In this document: positions 1 through 13,225 of the stretch, piece after piece
Position numbering within the stretch: the first letter of the stretch is position 1
Layout of the letters: each line of letters opens with the position of its first letter
Assembly (NCBI GenBank): GCA_002914805.1
Contig: JXTB01000243.1
Coordinates: 316,817 to 380,816 of the forward strand
Length of the DNA: 64,000 nt
DNA from: Parasponia andersonii
Taxonomy: Eukaryota; Streptophyta; Magnoliopsida; Rosales; Cannabaceae
Direction: 5' to 3'
Position numbers and translations under genes: made by a program
Notes under the pieces: generated by a model
What the model was told of the DNA's origin: nothing
The model's database searches: none
What the model saw: only the letters and a program-made list of their open reading frames with translations

Positions 1-1643
1 TTTTTACTTAACAAAGTTTTTATAATAAGATATTATACATTTAACTTTTATAAATATATACACAAGTTTTTAAGAATTTATATGCATACCACATTAAATC
101 ATATCGATAATTTCTTTAAAAAAAATCAGACGTTTGCCAGAAGTTACCACATAAATTTTATCATAAATATTATTTTGTAAATAAATTTTCTAAAGCTTCA
201 TTTAGATTCAAAATCATGTAACAATAGAAACTCAATAATTTTTTTTAATAACCACATTTAATATATTCAAAACTAGTTCTAAATTAACACTATTAAATTT
301 ACAATGAGAACATATTAGTACCATAACTAGTTTTAAGTGAATCAGTTACTTAAATTTTATAATGCTGGCAATTTAGCAAACCTTAATCTCAAGTGGTACC
401 ATTATTTTTTAAAGAATATAATCCTTAAATATGTAAATTTCATGCACCCAATCGTTATTCAAAATTAAGAGGTATGTGGTTACGTTGAAAACAAAGATAA
501 TTCATTGGTAAAATACAAATGTCTACCTCATTCAAACCCAAAATTATCCATTTGGAATTTTCCAAAAAATTTCAATCTAATTTATCATGTCTTAAACTTT
601 TTTTTTTAAGTTTAAAATTAGGAAAAATACTTGGAACTTTTAGTTCATAATAATTACCTTAACCTAAAATATTTTCTAACTAACACTACCAAATGTAAAT
701 TAGGATTACTTTGGTACCACAACTAAATTTAGTATAAACCAAGATTCAAACTTTGTAATAGGGTAAATAGACAAACCTCAAATCTCTAATAGCCCAAAAA
801 TTTCTAGAATCGTACATTTCTTGAATAATAAATTACTTTTACCAAATCCTATTCAAAATTTTTTAACAAAATATTCAAAATCTCTTTATAAGCAAACATG
901 CTGCAATGATGAATTGCAAGGGTCTACATTGTATCCGTTCTAAATTGTCAATTTCAAATTTCTAAAAGTTTTAAACCCAAATAATATTATATTAATTTTA
1001 ACCAAATTTTATTAATTCAAAAATTACCTTACGAAAACCAAATTTGATAAGACTGGAAAAGAATAATTTTTAATTTGTAACCAAGTTCGTATTATTGTAT
1101 CAATTCATGAATAAAAAAATAATATGTGATGACCATCTAAACATCCTACCAATGCATGATACAAGATTATAGAAATGATTTATCAAACACTCAAACAGAT
1201 TAATCACATATAAACAATTTCTAAGAAGTTCAAATCATAACCCTACAAGTACAAATAATGTCAAGTTATGCAATCAAGATACAAGATATTGAATTACTAT
1301 TTTAGAATTTATGAGGTTCACATAACTTAGCATAATCATAGACATAAAAATACAAGGACGAATGCCCATTTGAACTGAAATTTTTTTGACAATAGTAGAA
1401 TTTACTAGTCTCATGTCATTCTCAACACTTTTGAGACTAAAATTTTAGGGTATAACTATCCCAAGGATACCAATGTTATACTATAGGAAAGTGAACAAAA
1501 GATTCAGAATAAATCAAGAGTAAAGGAATCATATTTATTTAATTTCTAAGTGATGTATGAGGTATTTTTAAATTTCTTTTCTAAAACCCTTTTAAATACT
1601 AAAATAACATAAGCAAGATCCCAGATGGATCTGAAGCCCGAAT
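1..1643 (-). mobile_element. Internal part of a minus-strand LTR element cut by the window edge
   Basis: This AT-rich stretch lies inside the LTR and primer site described next, so it should be the start of the internal region of that element, which runs off the left edge. No gag or pol reading frame longer than about 60 codons is visible. Either the element is non-autonomous or the leader is long and decayed. The assignment rests on position only. Confidence 0.4.
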
Positions 1644-1656
1644 CTTTGATACCAAA
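1644..1656 (-). other. Primer binding site, initiator-Met type
   Basis: Read on the minus strand, TGGTATCAAAG follows three bases after the LTR end. It differs by one base from the usual plant primer site TGGTATCAGAG, which pairs with initiator methionine tRNA. This gives the element its orientation: its 5' LTR is on the right and the body is to the left. Confidence 0.55.
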
Positions 1657-1658
1657 AC

Positions 1659-3187
1659 TGTCACGACTAAAAATCCAAGGCCGTGACTTTTAGTATAGTC
1701 GTGACTTTTAGTAATTTTAGGTTAAAATAGTGATAACCAATAATTTTTTTTTACAAAATTCCAACAAATTTAATATTTAAATTTTAATTTTTAGTTCTTA
1801 AAAGCATGCAAAATTCAAAAGTAAGAATCCTCCCATTATTTTTAATTTCTCTAAAAAATATACACTTAATATTTAGAAGAATATCATTTAATTTATTTGG
1901 AAAATTTTCATTTAAAATCATGAAGTTCCATAAAATGAATCCAATATCCAAATAATTCACATAAAATTATTTGTATTTCTAAGAGCTCAATTTAATAGCA
2001 AAATATATCCTCATACATCCACTTAGTAAATATATTGATTAAATAAATTTGACATAAAAAGGGAAGATGATACAGAGTACGTACCAACTAATAAAGAGAA
2101 TTAAAACTGTATGCACAATATCAAGAATGCTTGTCAAGCCCCCAGAAAAATTACCACAAAATAAATTAACACTTGAAAGTGGAAAGGAGTAGGGGTGAGC
2201 ATGTGAATACTCATAGAAACTCAATGACCTTTTTGAATATATGTACGGTCAATACCTTTTCTAAATCCTATATATAAACCAAGTTTATAAAATAATTATT
2301 CTTCATAATAATCATATGCTCAAAACTAAAACCAGAAATCTCAAGATTGTATATATCATAAATCTATCAATCTCATGAGCTCATATTCTCTCATCACGAA
2401 CTAGATTAACTTATACTATATGTACTAAGTACTCTTTGCCTAATACTTATCCAAAAAGACTAGAGAGATACCCATGTGTCTAAGTTTATCGAACTGGAAG
2501 GGCAACTAAAATCTCACACCTACCGAGTAAGAGTAATCAGAAAAACTCTACGCGGGTTTACGGGCTCTTATTGAAGGCGGGTGTATACTGGTCCACCTAC
2601 TATAACACTGTGATACCTAAGATGTATCTCATGTATGATCCTATGGTATGTATAATACGTAACAAGATATATGCAATAACTATGTCGAATATAACCAAAC
2701 AATGCTTTAAAACTCTGCTTAATATTATTCTAGAATTTACTATGCCTTGGATAGGAAATCTGCTAAATCACTCCAAGATCACGATTTTATAAATACGTAT
2801 AGAAGTCACACAGTCCAATTCCAAAATAACCCAAGATTTTTCAAAAGTTCATTAAAATATTGTTTAATTCACGATTTTTTACAAAACAGTCATAATGAAA
2901 ATTTTAAATTAAATCATGTATAAAATCAAGTAATTGAACCCTTACCTCAATTGAATGTCCAAATAATATTATGGTACTATAGAAGACGTCTGGCGTCATT
3001 TGGGTATTGTTCGGAGGGTCATGCGTCATTTTCGAACCTTTGATTAGTAGGTTTAAAAATTTGATTTTCTAACGGGATCTCGAATAGAGAAATGAATATC
3101 TCCATTGAATTCTTAACACCCAATTTAGCTAGGTTAGACATATGGCTTGACCAATTTAGGCTTGAGTTGAAACCTAACACCGTGACA
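1659..3187 (-). repeat. 5' LTR of a minus-strand Ty3/gypsy-like element (1529 bp)
   Basis: On the plus strand the block opens with TGTCACGAC and closes with CACCGTGACA, so it has TG...CA ends and a short inverted terminus (TGTCACG/CGTGACA). The adjacent primer site on the left supports the left border. A long LTR with an initiator-Met primer site is usual in the Tekay/Del group of chromoviruses, but no coding domain is present here to confirm the lineage. The partner LTR is outside the window. The bases just outside the right end (3188-3192) are CACAA, which would be the target duplication. Confidence 0.55.
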
Positions 3188-3646
3188 CACAAAATTAAAC
3201 AAATCTGAGCCGTTAGATTTTGTTTTCGTGTCCATCACCAAACATAATCAATATATATATATATATTTATATATCAAATTTCTTATTTTCACGAGTACAT
3301 CACAAATATGAAGTTTATTTTACGATCTAATAGTTGAATTAGAAAATTTTAATGCAAAACTAAGAATAACTCAAAATTATCAAGAATGGAAAAATTCAAT
3401 CCGAGCAAGGTTAAGTCGAAATATGTATAGCATGACAATCCATGTGTCGAGATGAATCCAAGAAGCCCATATAGCATGACAATCCATGTGTCGAGATGAA
3501 TCCAAGAAGCCCAAATTTGTGGCTTGAAATCGTCAGAAATAGCATTGGAATTGAAATCTTCCCGCGGACATTTTTCGTATTTTTCTGACAAAATGATGGT
3601 TCGGCGGCTTGGGAGTGGCAGTTGGAGCTTCGTGGCGAGCTAATAT
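3188..3646. other. Spacer between two LTR remnants
   Basis: No gene is seen. It contains a (TA)n run near 3252-3268 and a 44-bp tandem duplication listed separately. Confidence 0.5.
3427..3513. repeat. 44-bp tandem duplication, two copies
   Basis: The unit starting ATAGCATGACAATCCATG occurs at 3427-3470 and again at 3471-3513 with only the last base differing. The near identity suggests a recent slippage or unequal exchange event. Confidence 0.9.
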
Positions 3647-4421
3647 GGTGTGGGACCCGTTCCTAAATCATACACCACGTAGACGATTAAGTGGCAAAAC
3701 AGGTCACAAGCGGGGCACACCGTCCGACACGTGTCCAGAGTGACAGATTAAAAGCCACGCGTGTCGCATTTGGTACCGCATAGGCCCATGGGCGGTCAGA
3801 AGCCAGGGCCGAACCCATCTCAGACCTTGGATGGATTCAGGTCAGTCCGATTCTTACCTCGATAACTGGGGGTCGGGATCCTCAAGGGTGTTCCGCCAGA
3901 ATACTGTGGAAAGCAGCTCACCGCTCCAGACCTAGACAGAATATTTAATGCGATCCTGGGTAGGTGCGCGTACGAACGGCGGCTTGTCAAAATCTCACCC
4001 CCGACAGGCTGGAGTCGTAGGGGACGGCGGAAAATAGGCCGTGACGATGTAAGAAAGGTCACGGTAACCACGACCCGTGATTTTTGGAGTAAGTCATGAT
4101 AGAAAAAAGGTACTCGATCATGTGATTGAGAGCCAGAAAACTCCCAGTTCCAGGATTATATATATAAGCCTTGTTTCCTCCATAAAGAGAGAGAAATACA
4201 AAAAAAAACGTTTACAAAGAAAAACTAAATCCCTACTATTCAGTCTCAGGGATAAATCACTGACTTAAGCATCAGAGAGTCTTTACAGGTGACCACTCCC
4301 GCCTCTCCGTCTCAGCCTGAAGCTAAAGGCATTCCTGGATAGCAAGGATACGTGGACAGTTAGTGGATATAATGTCACCAGTTCAGAGACACATGGATAG
4401 CTAGTAAGAATAACACCAACA
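3647..4421 (+). repeat. Degraded LTR (probably solo) of a gypsy element
   Basis: The block has the layout of a plus-strand LTR: a TATA box at about 4156-4167, a 5' end rich in AG and A, then the segment CTGACTTAAGCATCAGAG (about 4258-4275) followed by GTCTTTACAGGTGACCAC. That segment matches the R/U5 signature shared by many plant gypsy LTRs. The right end ACACCAACA followed by TTTGG fits an LTR/primer-site junction. The left border is uncertain: TGTGGGACCC at 3647 is the best TG start. No partner LTR was found. Confidence 0.4.
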
Positions 4422-5727
4422 TTTGGACAATTGGTATTGATTACCGATGGCTGGAGGAGCTTTTGCAGTGGCTCACACAATGAAGGGATGGCTATGTTGC
4501 TCTAACCGGGAGGAAAAATGGAGGGATCGGGTGAGGGAGACAGAGAAGAGAAGGATTAAAAAAAAAAAGAAAGGACGAGAGAATTTTTTTTATTCTAAAG
4601 TTGTGGGTCTCATCATTAAAAAAGTATTATATTATATTAAAAAAAATTGGTGAGGTTTCACGTTCGATACTTGGCTACTTTTCAATGCAGAAATGATGGC
4701 AATTAATAATGGAAGGAAAAATAGGTTCAACGAAAATTCTTGACTTGGATCAGCTTTAGAAAAATTACCACACAAATTTGCATGGATTTGTTTCACGAGT
4801 ATTGCATATAAGTTATATCTATACCATGTGGCACGTGCTTTGCTTCGTAGCTAGACGACACCATTGATTAATTGCTATTCTCATATAGCTATAAAATAAT
4901 GACGAAAAGGAAAGTAGAAAACTGAGCTGAATGAACCGAACGTTTTGGAAGACAACGTGTTAAAAGGGAGAGTGACCTTAGCTGAATGAACTAGTCGGTG
5001 GTCGGTTGCTCGGTATTACTTTCCTTTCTAGGTGTTATCAATTATCATAGATTTCTTTCTGGCTCGATCCCTTTATATATAGTGTATAAACACTAGCAAT
5101 GATCAGCTTGTTAACGCTTATTACAATTTGTGTAAAGGTGTGTGAACTATTATTTACGTTTTCATATGCAATTTTCTAAACCCCATGCGACAAAAACTTT
5201 AATTGGTCCATATTACATAAAATAAAAGGAAAATCCGACACTAATGAATCTTATAAACTAAGCTAGCACATCGTTGAAGAGTATGAAAATCATCACAAGA
5301 GTATATAATATTGTAGTCTTAACTCCCAGGCACATCCACAAAAACATATCTAGCTAGCAGCTACTCCAAAAAAACTCCGATCGATAAAAATTATAATTCT
5401 ACTAAGATATAATTTATTCATTAAATCACATAATAATAAAAGAATTATATATTCTCGTCGTGTTGGAGATCACTCTAATGCTTTAGAGTATTGTTTTTCT
5501 TAGTTTAATATAGTACAAAGCTAAGAAACGTAGCACTAGGGGCGTACGTGTGCAAACCCCTGGTTAACCAGCTAACCACGTGCTTAACCCGAAATCCTAA
5601 TCGCTTTACCCCGAATTCTAGAAAGAAACATAAACATAACACGGGGGTCCCTTACGCGTGCTAACCCTAGTTAACAAACTAACCATACATGCTTAACCCC
5701 AATTCATGACTTTGCCACAAAATCCCA
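4422..5727 (+). other. Upstream region of the CYP78A gene
   Basis: No reading frame of note is present. Two similar phrases containing GCTGAATGAAC occur near 4925 and 4980, and two related stretches with GGGG(C/T)... and AACCCCAATTC-type words lie near 5540-5620 and 5640-5720, an imperfect repeat of about 105 bp just before the TATA box. This region is expected to hold the control sites of the P450 gene. Confidence 0.4.
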
Positions 5728-5737
5728 TATATAAATA
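5728..5737 (+). promoter_or_regulatory. TATA box of the CYP78A gene
   Basis: TATATAAATA lies 134 bp before the ATG at 5871. The spacing would put transcription start near 5765 with a leader of about 105 bases. Confidence 0.55.
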
Positions 5738-5870
5738 CTAATCACTACTCCCTACGAATCCTCATGACAGATGTCCATGTCTAGATAACTCCACTAGCCT
5801 TCTTTTTTTTTTTTTCCTCTTCCAATTATCACAAGCACCCCATTTCACTTCAATATCTTATCTTACGATA

Positions 5871-7368
5871 ATGAAACCATTTCTTCTAGCTAAATTAATC
5901 TCTCTCTTAACACTCCTTTGCTTTGGGTTTGTATTGTTCCAAACACCATGGCCTTTTACTCTCATTCTCTCAATATTCTTCTCCTTATTATTCTCCTTCC
6001 TCAACTGCTGGCTTGTCCCCGGAGGCTTTGCATGGTCAAAGTCAAACCACCACCGCTTCCCGAAACTCCGAGGCCCAATGGGCTGGCCCGTTCTGGGAGC
6101 CATACCCGAAATGGCGGGCCCACTAGCTCATCGCAAGCTGGCCGACTTGGCGGCCTCGTTCGGCTCCAAGCGCCTCATGGCCCTCAGCCTCGGCTTTACG
6201 CGCGTGGTCATCAGTAGCCACCCTGAAACCGCCAAGGAAATCCTGGGCGGGTCGTCGTTTACTGACCGTCCGATCAAGGACTCGGCCCGGCTGCTGATGT
6301 TCGAGCGCGCCATCGGCTTCGCCCCAGCCGGGGCCTATTGGCGCCACCTGAGGAGAATCGCGGCGGTTCACATGTTCTCCCCTAGGCGTATTGCCAGCCT
6401 AGAGGTTCTCCGGCAGCGCGTGGCCTACGAGATGTTGGCGCGCGTGGGGGTGGAGATGGGGGAGAGAGGGTTTGTGGGACTGAGGGGAATATTGCAAAAG
6501 GGTTCTCTCACTAACGTACTAGAGAGTGTTTTTGGTACCCGTTTAGGTTTGGAAAAGGAGGCTGGTCAACGGTTGGGGGAGATGGTCAACGAAGGGTATG
6601 AATTAATTTCGAAATTTAATTTGGAGGATTACTTTCCTCTAAGGTTCTTGGACTTTTTTGGGGTCAAGAGAAAGTGTCATAGATTAGCGGCTAAGGTCAA
6701 GAGTGCCGTGGGTCAAATAGTAAAAGAAAGAAAAACATCATTAGTTGGTGGAGAGTGCTACAACAACTTCATGAGTGGTGATGATCATGAGATTAATGAT
6801 TATCTTAGTGCTTTGCTAGCCTTGCCTAAAGAGGACCAGTTAAGTGATTCGGACATGGTTGCTATATTATGGGTAAGCACTGTTTTCTTATTTATCTATA
6901 ATACCCAAATTAATTAAACACAATCACACATGTGACTAATTAAATTAATCCGCAACTCAAAGTTTTGTTTAAGTTAGAGGGACTAAAATCCTTGATAGCT
7001 ATCCTCCCCTAGATCAAAAAGACCAGAAAGAGTGATGGCCTATGCTATCATATCTCATTAGATGCACTTAAAAAAAAAAAAAAGGGATTAGTGGCGCATG
7101 TGTTTGTATATAGTAATGGGGAAGTAATTTTTTTTTTTAAAAAAAACATATGCTGGTCATGAGTAGGCATACGTTAGCATTACAAATTCAGTAAAGAGTT
7201 AAATATTAATAGAGCAATGCATAATTCTCTCTTAGAAAAAAGCTTGCCTAATCATAGTTCCTTTGATTTTGATTTTTTTTTTTTTTTGTTTGTTTGGAGG
7301 AGGGGGTCCTCTTAATAGGAGACGGAGGGGAACTGTTGTCAACATGTGGACTTTGGCCATTGGCTTTC

Positions 7369-7411
<43 letters not shown>

Positions 7412-8938
7412 ATAGATGTGTTCCTTTTGAAGTTGATAGGTTGTGTTCTCTGTTGCAGCTTTTCGGCTTGTTTGACAGTTGTTCTTCATGTTGTTGTGTC
7501 AAAGGGCTTCCGGGGTATTTTAACTTTTTTATATTCAAAGACTTGAGAACAGCCCCAATCCAGTTGACTCATTAGTCAATCTCAGGAGAAAATAGCAAGT
7601 CACAAAGCTTTTAAGATTCGAATAAATCATTGTGACATGACTCCCATAAACTCCTTTAGCTAGCTAGGCTCTAACTCGAGGTTTTTGATCACAAAAGTTC
7701 TCAAACAAATATCTTTACCACCCCCACCCCATGCTTTTGCTAAGAACTTCCCAAAGCTTTTATTAATTAAAATAAATACAGCTCGACTTCCTAAGCTCCA
7801 TGATTATTATTTTTAATTGATCATACATTCAAATAGGAAAATATACTAACTAGTGATAGACACAACGACTAGCCAGAACTTTGATACTTTCGTGATCTAC
7901 ATATATCCGTGCTTTGTTTTTAGGTGCTGGGAAAATCTCATAGTTTAATGGATTTATCCACTTCAATTATGTTACTATACACTCTATATTAAATACAGGA
8001 ATGACATCAATTATATCCACAAAATTTCGATGCGAATCGAGGAATTTGATCCGAGTATGGTCCATATTCAATCCTAAGAATCTTAAAATGCATTAAAATT
8101 GCATTGTGCTTTCCACGTTCTCAATCCATCTAAACATTCTTCATATATGGGACTTTAAGCGTTGGTGGGCTCTAATTATTTTAATAATACTAGTATTAAC
8201 ATTTGTACGCAACACGTTTTGTATGATATGTTCAGGATCATATTGTAGGAGAAAAATCAAGATTTTTGTGAATAGATTAAACTCCTATACATCCCGACGT
8301 TTATTTCTGTCTATTTTTATATTCAGGAATTGATATTTCGAGGGACAGATACGGTTGCCATACTCCTGGAATGGATAATGGCCAGGATGGTTTTGCACCA
8401 AGACATCCAAACCAAAGTCCAGCAAGAGATTGACACGTGCATTGGCGGCAACCGGCACGTGCGAGACTCGGACATTCCTAACCTTCCTTATCTCCAAGCC
8501 GTGGTCAAGGAAGTCCTCCGACTTCACCCTCCAGGCCCATTACTCTCATGGGCTCGTCTTGCGGTCCACGATGTCCACATGGAGAAGGTCTTCATTCCAG
8601 CTGGCACCACCGCAATGGTCAACATGTGGGCCATAACCCATGATGCTTCCATCTGGAAGGACCCATGGGCCTTCAAGCCCGAGAGGTTCATCGAAGAAGA
8701 GGTGACCATCATGGGCTCGGATCTAAGGCTCGCACCATTTGGATCGGGCCGAAGGGTGTGCCCGGGCAAGGCCCTAGGCTTAGCCACTGTGCACCTCTGG
8801 CTAGCTCGGCTTCTGCGCCAGTACAGGTGGCTCCCGGCGCAGCCAGTGGACCTCTCAGAGCGCTTGAGGTTGTCTATGGAGATGAAGAAGCCATTGGCGT
8901 GTCACGCTGTTTGTCGTTTGAACAATGCAACCCCATGA
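5871..8938 (+). CDS. CYP78A: Cytochrome P450, CYP78A family (two exons)
   Basis: Exons are 5871-6872 and 8327-8938, joined in phase 0 through a 1454-bp intron (GGTAAGC...TTCAG); the product is 537 aa, the usual family length. Residues 1-50 are hydrophobic and should anchor the protein in the ER. The I-helix motif FRGTDT is at 338-343, the ExxR pair at E396/R399, PERF at 452-455, and the haem loop [10 protein letters not shown] at 472-481 with ligand Cys479. The single intron right after DMVAILW and the block [15 protein letters not shown] are family hallmarks. CYP78A enzymes (Arabidopsis KLUH/CYP78A5, rice PLASTOCHRON1) promote organ growth and seed size without acting on neighbouring cells' fate; the substrate is still unsettled. 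Which CYP78A member this is cannot be fixed by eye; the exon 2 wording is closest to the CYP78A5 type. Confidence 0.95.
7373..7408 (+). repeat. (AG)18 microsatellite in the CYP78A intron
   Basis: Eighteen uninterrupted AG units lie within the only intron of the P450 gene. The same motif recurs at 9405-9422 beyond the gene. Confidence 0.95.
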
Positions 8939-11544
8939 AACTGTTGTCGTTTGCTTATAATTTCTAGTACAATTAGTTATTGTATGTTTATGTGATATGA
9001 ACAACGAAGACCAGTACGTAACTATATACGTACCACAACAAAAGATCTTAAAATTGTACTATAACTAGGAATATTATTATTAGGTTTTTTTCCTGTAATA
9101 GTTTGTGTGTGTGTGGCGAGTAGTCAACTGAGTTGGTTTAGGGCGAGAGAGGCTTAACTCTTAGACTACCTCAGCATAAAATCTTCTCTTATGTAATAAA
9201 ATATCGTGTTATGGAGGAGAAAATGTAAATTATTTCTTTATTATTAGTTCGTTTCTTCTAAACTAGATGCATGCCTGCCATTTTCAAGAATAGTGTTTGT
9301 AAAATATGTATATATATGTATTTTTTTTCAAGGAAAAACGAGATTTGGAATTACAAATGGGTTAAGTTGAAACTAGCAAACAAAACCAATTACTTTTCTT
9401 CCAGAGAGAGAGAGAGAGAGAGACATATTGGCGACAAAGCCAACAGCACGTACGCATGCATATATGATCTAGTGCAGGCCAGCGCCAAAGACCAGCGCGC
9501 CAAGTTGTTAAAATCTGATTATGAATAAACCTCAAAACTAGTGCTCCAAAGACATGGGTCGATATTGCGACAAAGCCGCCATGCATGATACACTATTTTT
9601 GTATTCATGATGCATGGTGTGCTCTTCAAAAAAAAAAAACAAAATAGCCAAATTGCTGGTCCATGTAAAACACCACAGCTTTTGGAAATAATCTCAGTCG
9701 ATATTATTACTGTTATTATTTTTATTTTGGGCCGGCGGCCGAGTCATTAGTGCTTTTTTCGTTAAAAGTTAATTCAAGAATGTAAGAAGTTATACGCCTG
9801 CAACCAGATCATCGTAAAGCAAGAAATTATTGGAGGTAAACCCATATTATTCAATTTCTTATATGAGAATTGTGAAAGTGATGAGTGGGGCACGTTCGAG
9901 TTCACATATATGATATCTAAATATTAATTAAATTAAAGAAACCACCTTATGTGTATGAATGTACCAAGTTGACACCACGCTATGTGAATTTAACATGTTG
10001 AAAATCAAAAACAATACCCAATTGTCCTTATTTTCACCCTAAATAAAAAAGAGAAATTCTATAAAATATGCTCAATTTAAATTGTAAGAGCTAATAATTG
10101 CAATACATTAACTTAAGCTCTTATTGACACAAAAATGAAAAAAATAATAATAATAAAGAAAAAATATGGAAATAGAATATTCAAGGGCATAATCAACATA
10201 GAGACGAATGAGCTTCTGACTTGAGATTTTTTTTTTTGACTAATCTAACTTGAAATTTTAGCATTATAACCATAATAAAGAGCTTTGGATATTTTTTATT
10301 TAAAAAAAATACTGAATCATATGGTAGGAAGTTTTAAACCCATGATATCCGATAGAACTTTCTGTTTGGGCCTGATTAATGAGTGTCAAAATCATGTTAC
10401 GTATATTCATATCGGTAACAACTTCAATATCAGACGTCATGTAGAACTAAACAAAAGGACCTTAGAATAGAATTGAACCATACAAAGGACATGGAATTCA
10501 GATAAGATTATATCAAATCGTTTTCCAAGCGAATATGGAGAAGGCAATAGAAAGGTCTTTTAAGAATAAAAAATTAAAGGCAGAACAAAGCTTAAGCAAT
10601 GAGTTTTGGCTTGGAATGTCCCACCACCAACCACGCTTAGGCATTAAGCCATTAGTAATATACAACAGGACTTTTACAATGACCAAGCTGGATGTGGATC
10701 AAAAAAATAAATATATATGGATATATAAATAATAATAAATAAATAAATAAACGCATCACCTTTACGTCTTTTTCTTCTCTTTCTCTAAAGCTGTCCACGT
10801 ACGTGATTACAAGTTTACAAAAGGATCTCCATATATTTTGTTTATTGTCTGTCTTTTCTAAGGGAATTTAATATGTAATTCTTAATCCCAAAGACATTCT
10901 ATTTTTGCTTATCCAAGAATTGTTTCTTGCTATTTTTGTACGGACTGATGACGGAAGTTTGTGAAATATTTATGGTCATTATTCAATAATTACATAGTAC
11001 AAAAAAATGAATACATAAATAAAAGCTTTTTTTTTTTAAATGCATTCCCCCATTTTTTACATTCTGAGTTTGTGCAGTTTCGTTACCAAAATATAATTAG
11101 AATATGTTCTTTTGGACCAACCATGTACCTTAAACTTGTGCATGATAATAAAGATATTTTGAGTGCCCCTAAAGTTTAGGATTTTTTTAGATCCAAATCT
11201 CTCGGTCTTGCTTTTNCCCCAAAAGAAATTCTCAAATAAGCAAAGCCCTTTCAATTAGCATGTCAATGCTCCATATAAGTGAAATTTGATTGATCAGGGC
11301 CCCACCACATAAAGCATTACCATACATCCATCCACAAAATTTTGAACCAAGCATACTGCTTTTACAGCAAATATTCAATCGCCAATGCTAAGTGTCACTT
11401 TACTGAATGCTCAATTTTAAAATGTAAAAGGAATCGAACTTTACATATATAAATATACATCTATTTATAGTCACAAACTGAGTGGAATTCTGTAGGCTAT
11501 AAAAGAGTACTATTCTAATATTGCATGTTCTGTTATAACGTTTA
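8939..11544. other. 3' region of CYP78A and intergenic DNA
   Basis: A polyadenylation signal AATAAA is at 9195-9200, 257 bp after the P450 stop. The rest is AT-rich without a credible gene. It contains a short (GA)n run at 9405-9422, an (AATA)n stretch near 10728-10752, and an undetermined base (N) at 11216. Confidence 0.5.
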
Positions 11545-12129
11545 CGTTGACGGAGGTTTTGTCAATAATGAATTTAGGAAATTTGTTAGATATAGTTTGT
11601 GTGTGAAAAGAGTTGATAAATCAAAGCAAATAAGGAGACAAAAATTTTATAGTAGTTCAGTTCTAAAAAAAATGAGTCTATGTACACTGTTCTTCATTAT
11701 TTTTTAGAGAATTACAAGATTTTCTTTAAGTCTCAATGTGAGAATATAGAGAGAATTACAGAATATAGCAAAGTATTTTCTATAATAATACTGAGCTCCC
11801 TTTATATAGGTGAGAGTGGCTCAATGTTTCCCAATTGTGAAAACGGGTAAGTGTGTAATCAGAAAATACAATTCGAGTAACAATATAATTGGGTAATAAC
11901 TTAAATGGAATAATTGGTCGATCTCCATTCAGAAACTTGTTTCTCTTTCTTTGTAGATTACCCATTTGATGAAGCTTGATCTAGTTTCTTTTTCATACTA
12001 GTCGTAATTAACTCATTCGGAGGAGGTCGCACTTCGATCAGAGAAATTCACATGCGTCCTGACGCGTTCAACTTGGTTGCTAACTTTCCCTTTTTGATAT
12101 TGACCAATGTATAGATTTTAGATCGCACA
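11545..12129 (-). repeat. 3' LTR of the Tat element (585 bp)
   Basis: Aligns along its whole length with 21888-22472. On the plus strand it starts CGTTGACGG (the terminal T is mutated to C) and ends GATCGCACA. Just inside it, at about 12130-12148, the minus strand reads as a purine tract with GGGGGG, which fits the polypurine primer. Confidence 0.85.
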
Positions 12130-13225
12130 ATAATTGCCCCCCAGCTCCATTAATTATTTAGGACAAAATGGGGCTTTCTTCTCTGATAAGTGCGAGCTTA
12201 AGAATGCGACATTATGAGGTCATCTTGAAACCCTCAAAGAGTCGCCAATTCTTAAATCCTATATTTCTAGAACTACGCGTACTTTTTTCTGACAGACGTA
12301 TTCACGTGTCACTTTTCTCAGGAGATTAGCAAAGCTCGAGGAGACTTCTCCGTTTTTTGAGCAGACGCGATGATAGCAATGACGTCAACTATTGTTTCAA
12401 ATCGAGATGTTTCAAACCAAGACTCTTCATATTTTGAAAAATACTCATTTAATTTCGAAAATTAACTCACGTGAATTTCGGCCATTAGATCCGAAAATTA
12501 AATGCCTTGATCTGCGATGTGATTTGATGAAGCCTGAAATATATATCAAGAATCCATCTGTCCTCTTCTTCTTTCATTTCTTCTGAAATCCAAAGCGTCC
12601 ATAAGATAGAAATCCTCTCGGTGACTTTATTCGCTCTTCAGCTCACCCAAACTCACCATTTTCTCTGACAAAGTCATCACCAAAATCCCTCAGGCAACAT
12701 CTCGGTTTTCAGTCTCCGAAAAAGGCATACATTCTCTTTCTCTTTTTTATTTAAAGAATCATTGTTCTTCGATTTTCATAGGACTAGAGAACTCTTATCT
12801 TATTTAGCATGAACTATGAATCACACAGAGCTTTTTTTTAGAAATAGAAAGATGAATTGTAGAGCATGAATAATCTGAATCATAAACCCATTCCCATATT
12901 CAGATGAACTGAAAATAGGTATATCTAAGAATTTCTCGAATAAATTACTTTTAGATGATTGATAGAAGAACCCATAGGAGAAATCTAAGATCTAAAATCT
13001 TGACATTCGAAAATTAAAACCAGTCAGAGAATTAATAAACCGAGTGACGAATTACAGAAGAGTTGCTCGAACAATTTTAGACGAATCCATAGATTGATTA
13101 GAAAAAATTCGATGAATAGCTTGTTGTCGGTGCAATCCTAAGGTTTGTGGCCCCAAATTGCTTGCATACAGTGAGTATACCTGATGCTCGCATAGAACTA
13201 AACACATCACATGTTTCTCTTTCAG
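12130..13225 (+). other. Leader region of the antisense gene within the Tat element
   Basis: No long frame is open on either strand. On the plus strand there is a TATA-like word at 12539-12546 followed by a pyrimidine-rich stretch and a good 3' splice site (TTTCTCTTTCAG, ending 13225) immediately before the aORF start codon. This suggests a promoter and a spliced leader for the antisense gene; it is an inference from sequence form. Confidence 0.35.

Noticed and set aside
5858..6371. Several open frames on both strands over the first P450 exon
   Set aside because: They overlap the CYP78A coding frame and have no recognisable domain.
7294..7575. Open frames through the AG repeat in the P450 intron
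   Set aside because: They are made by the (AG)18 run and lie inside the intron.
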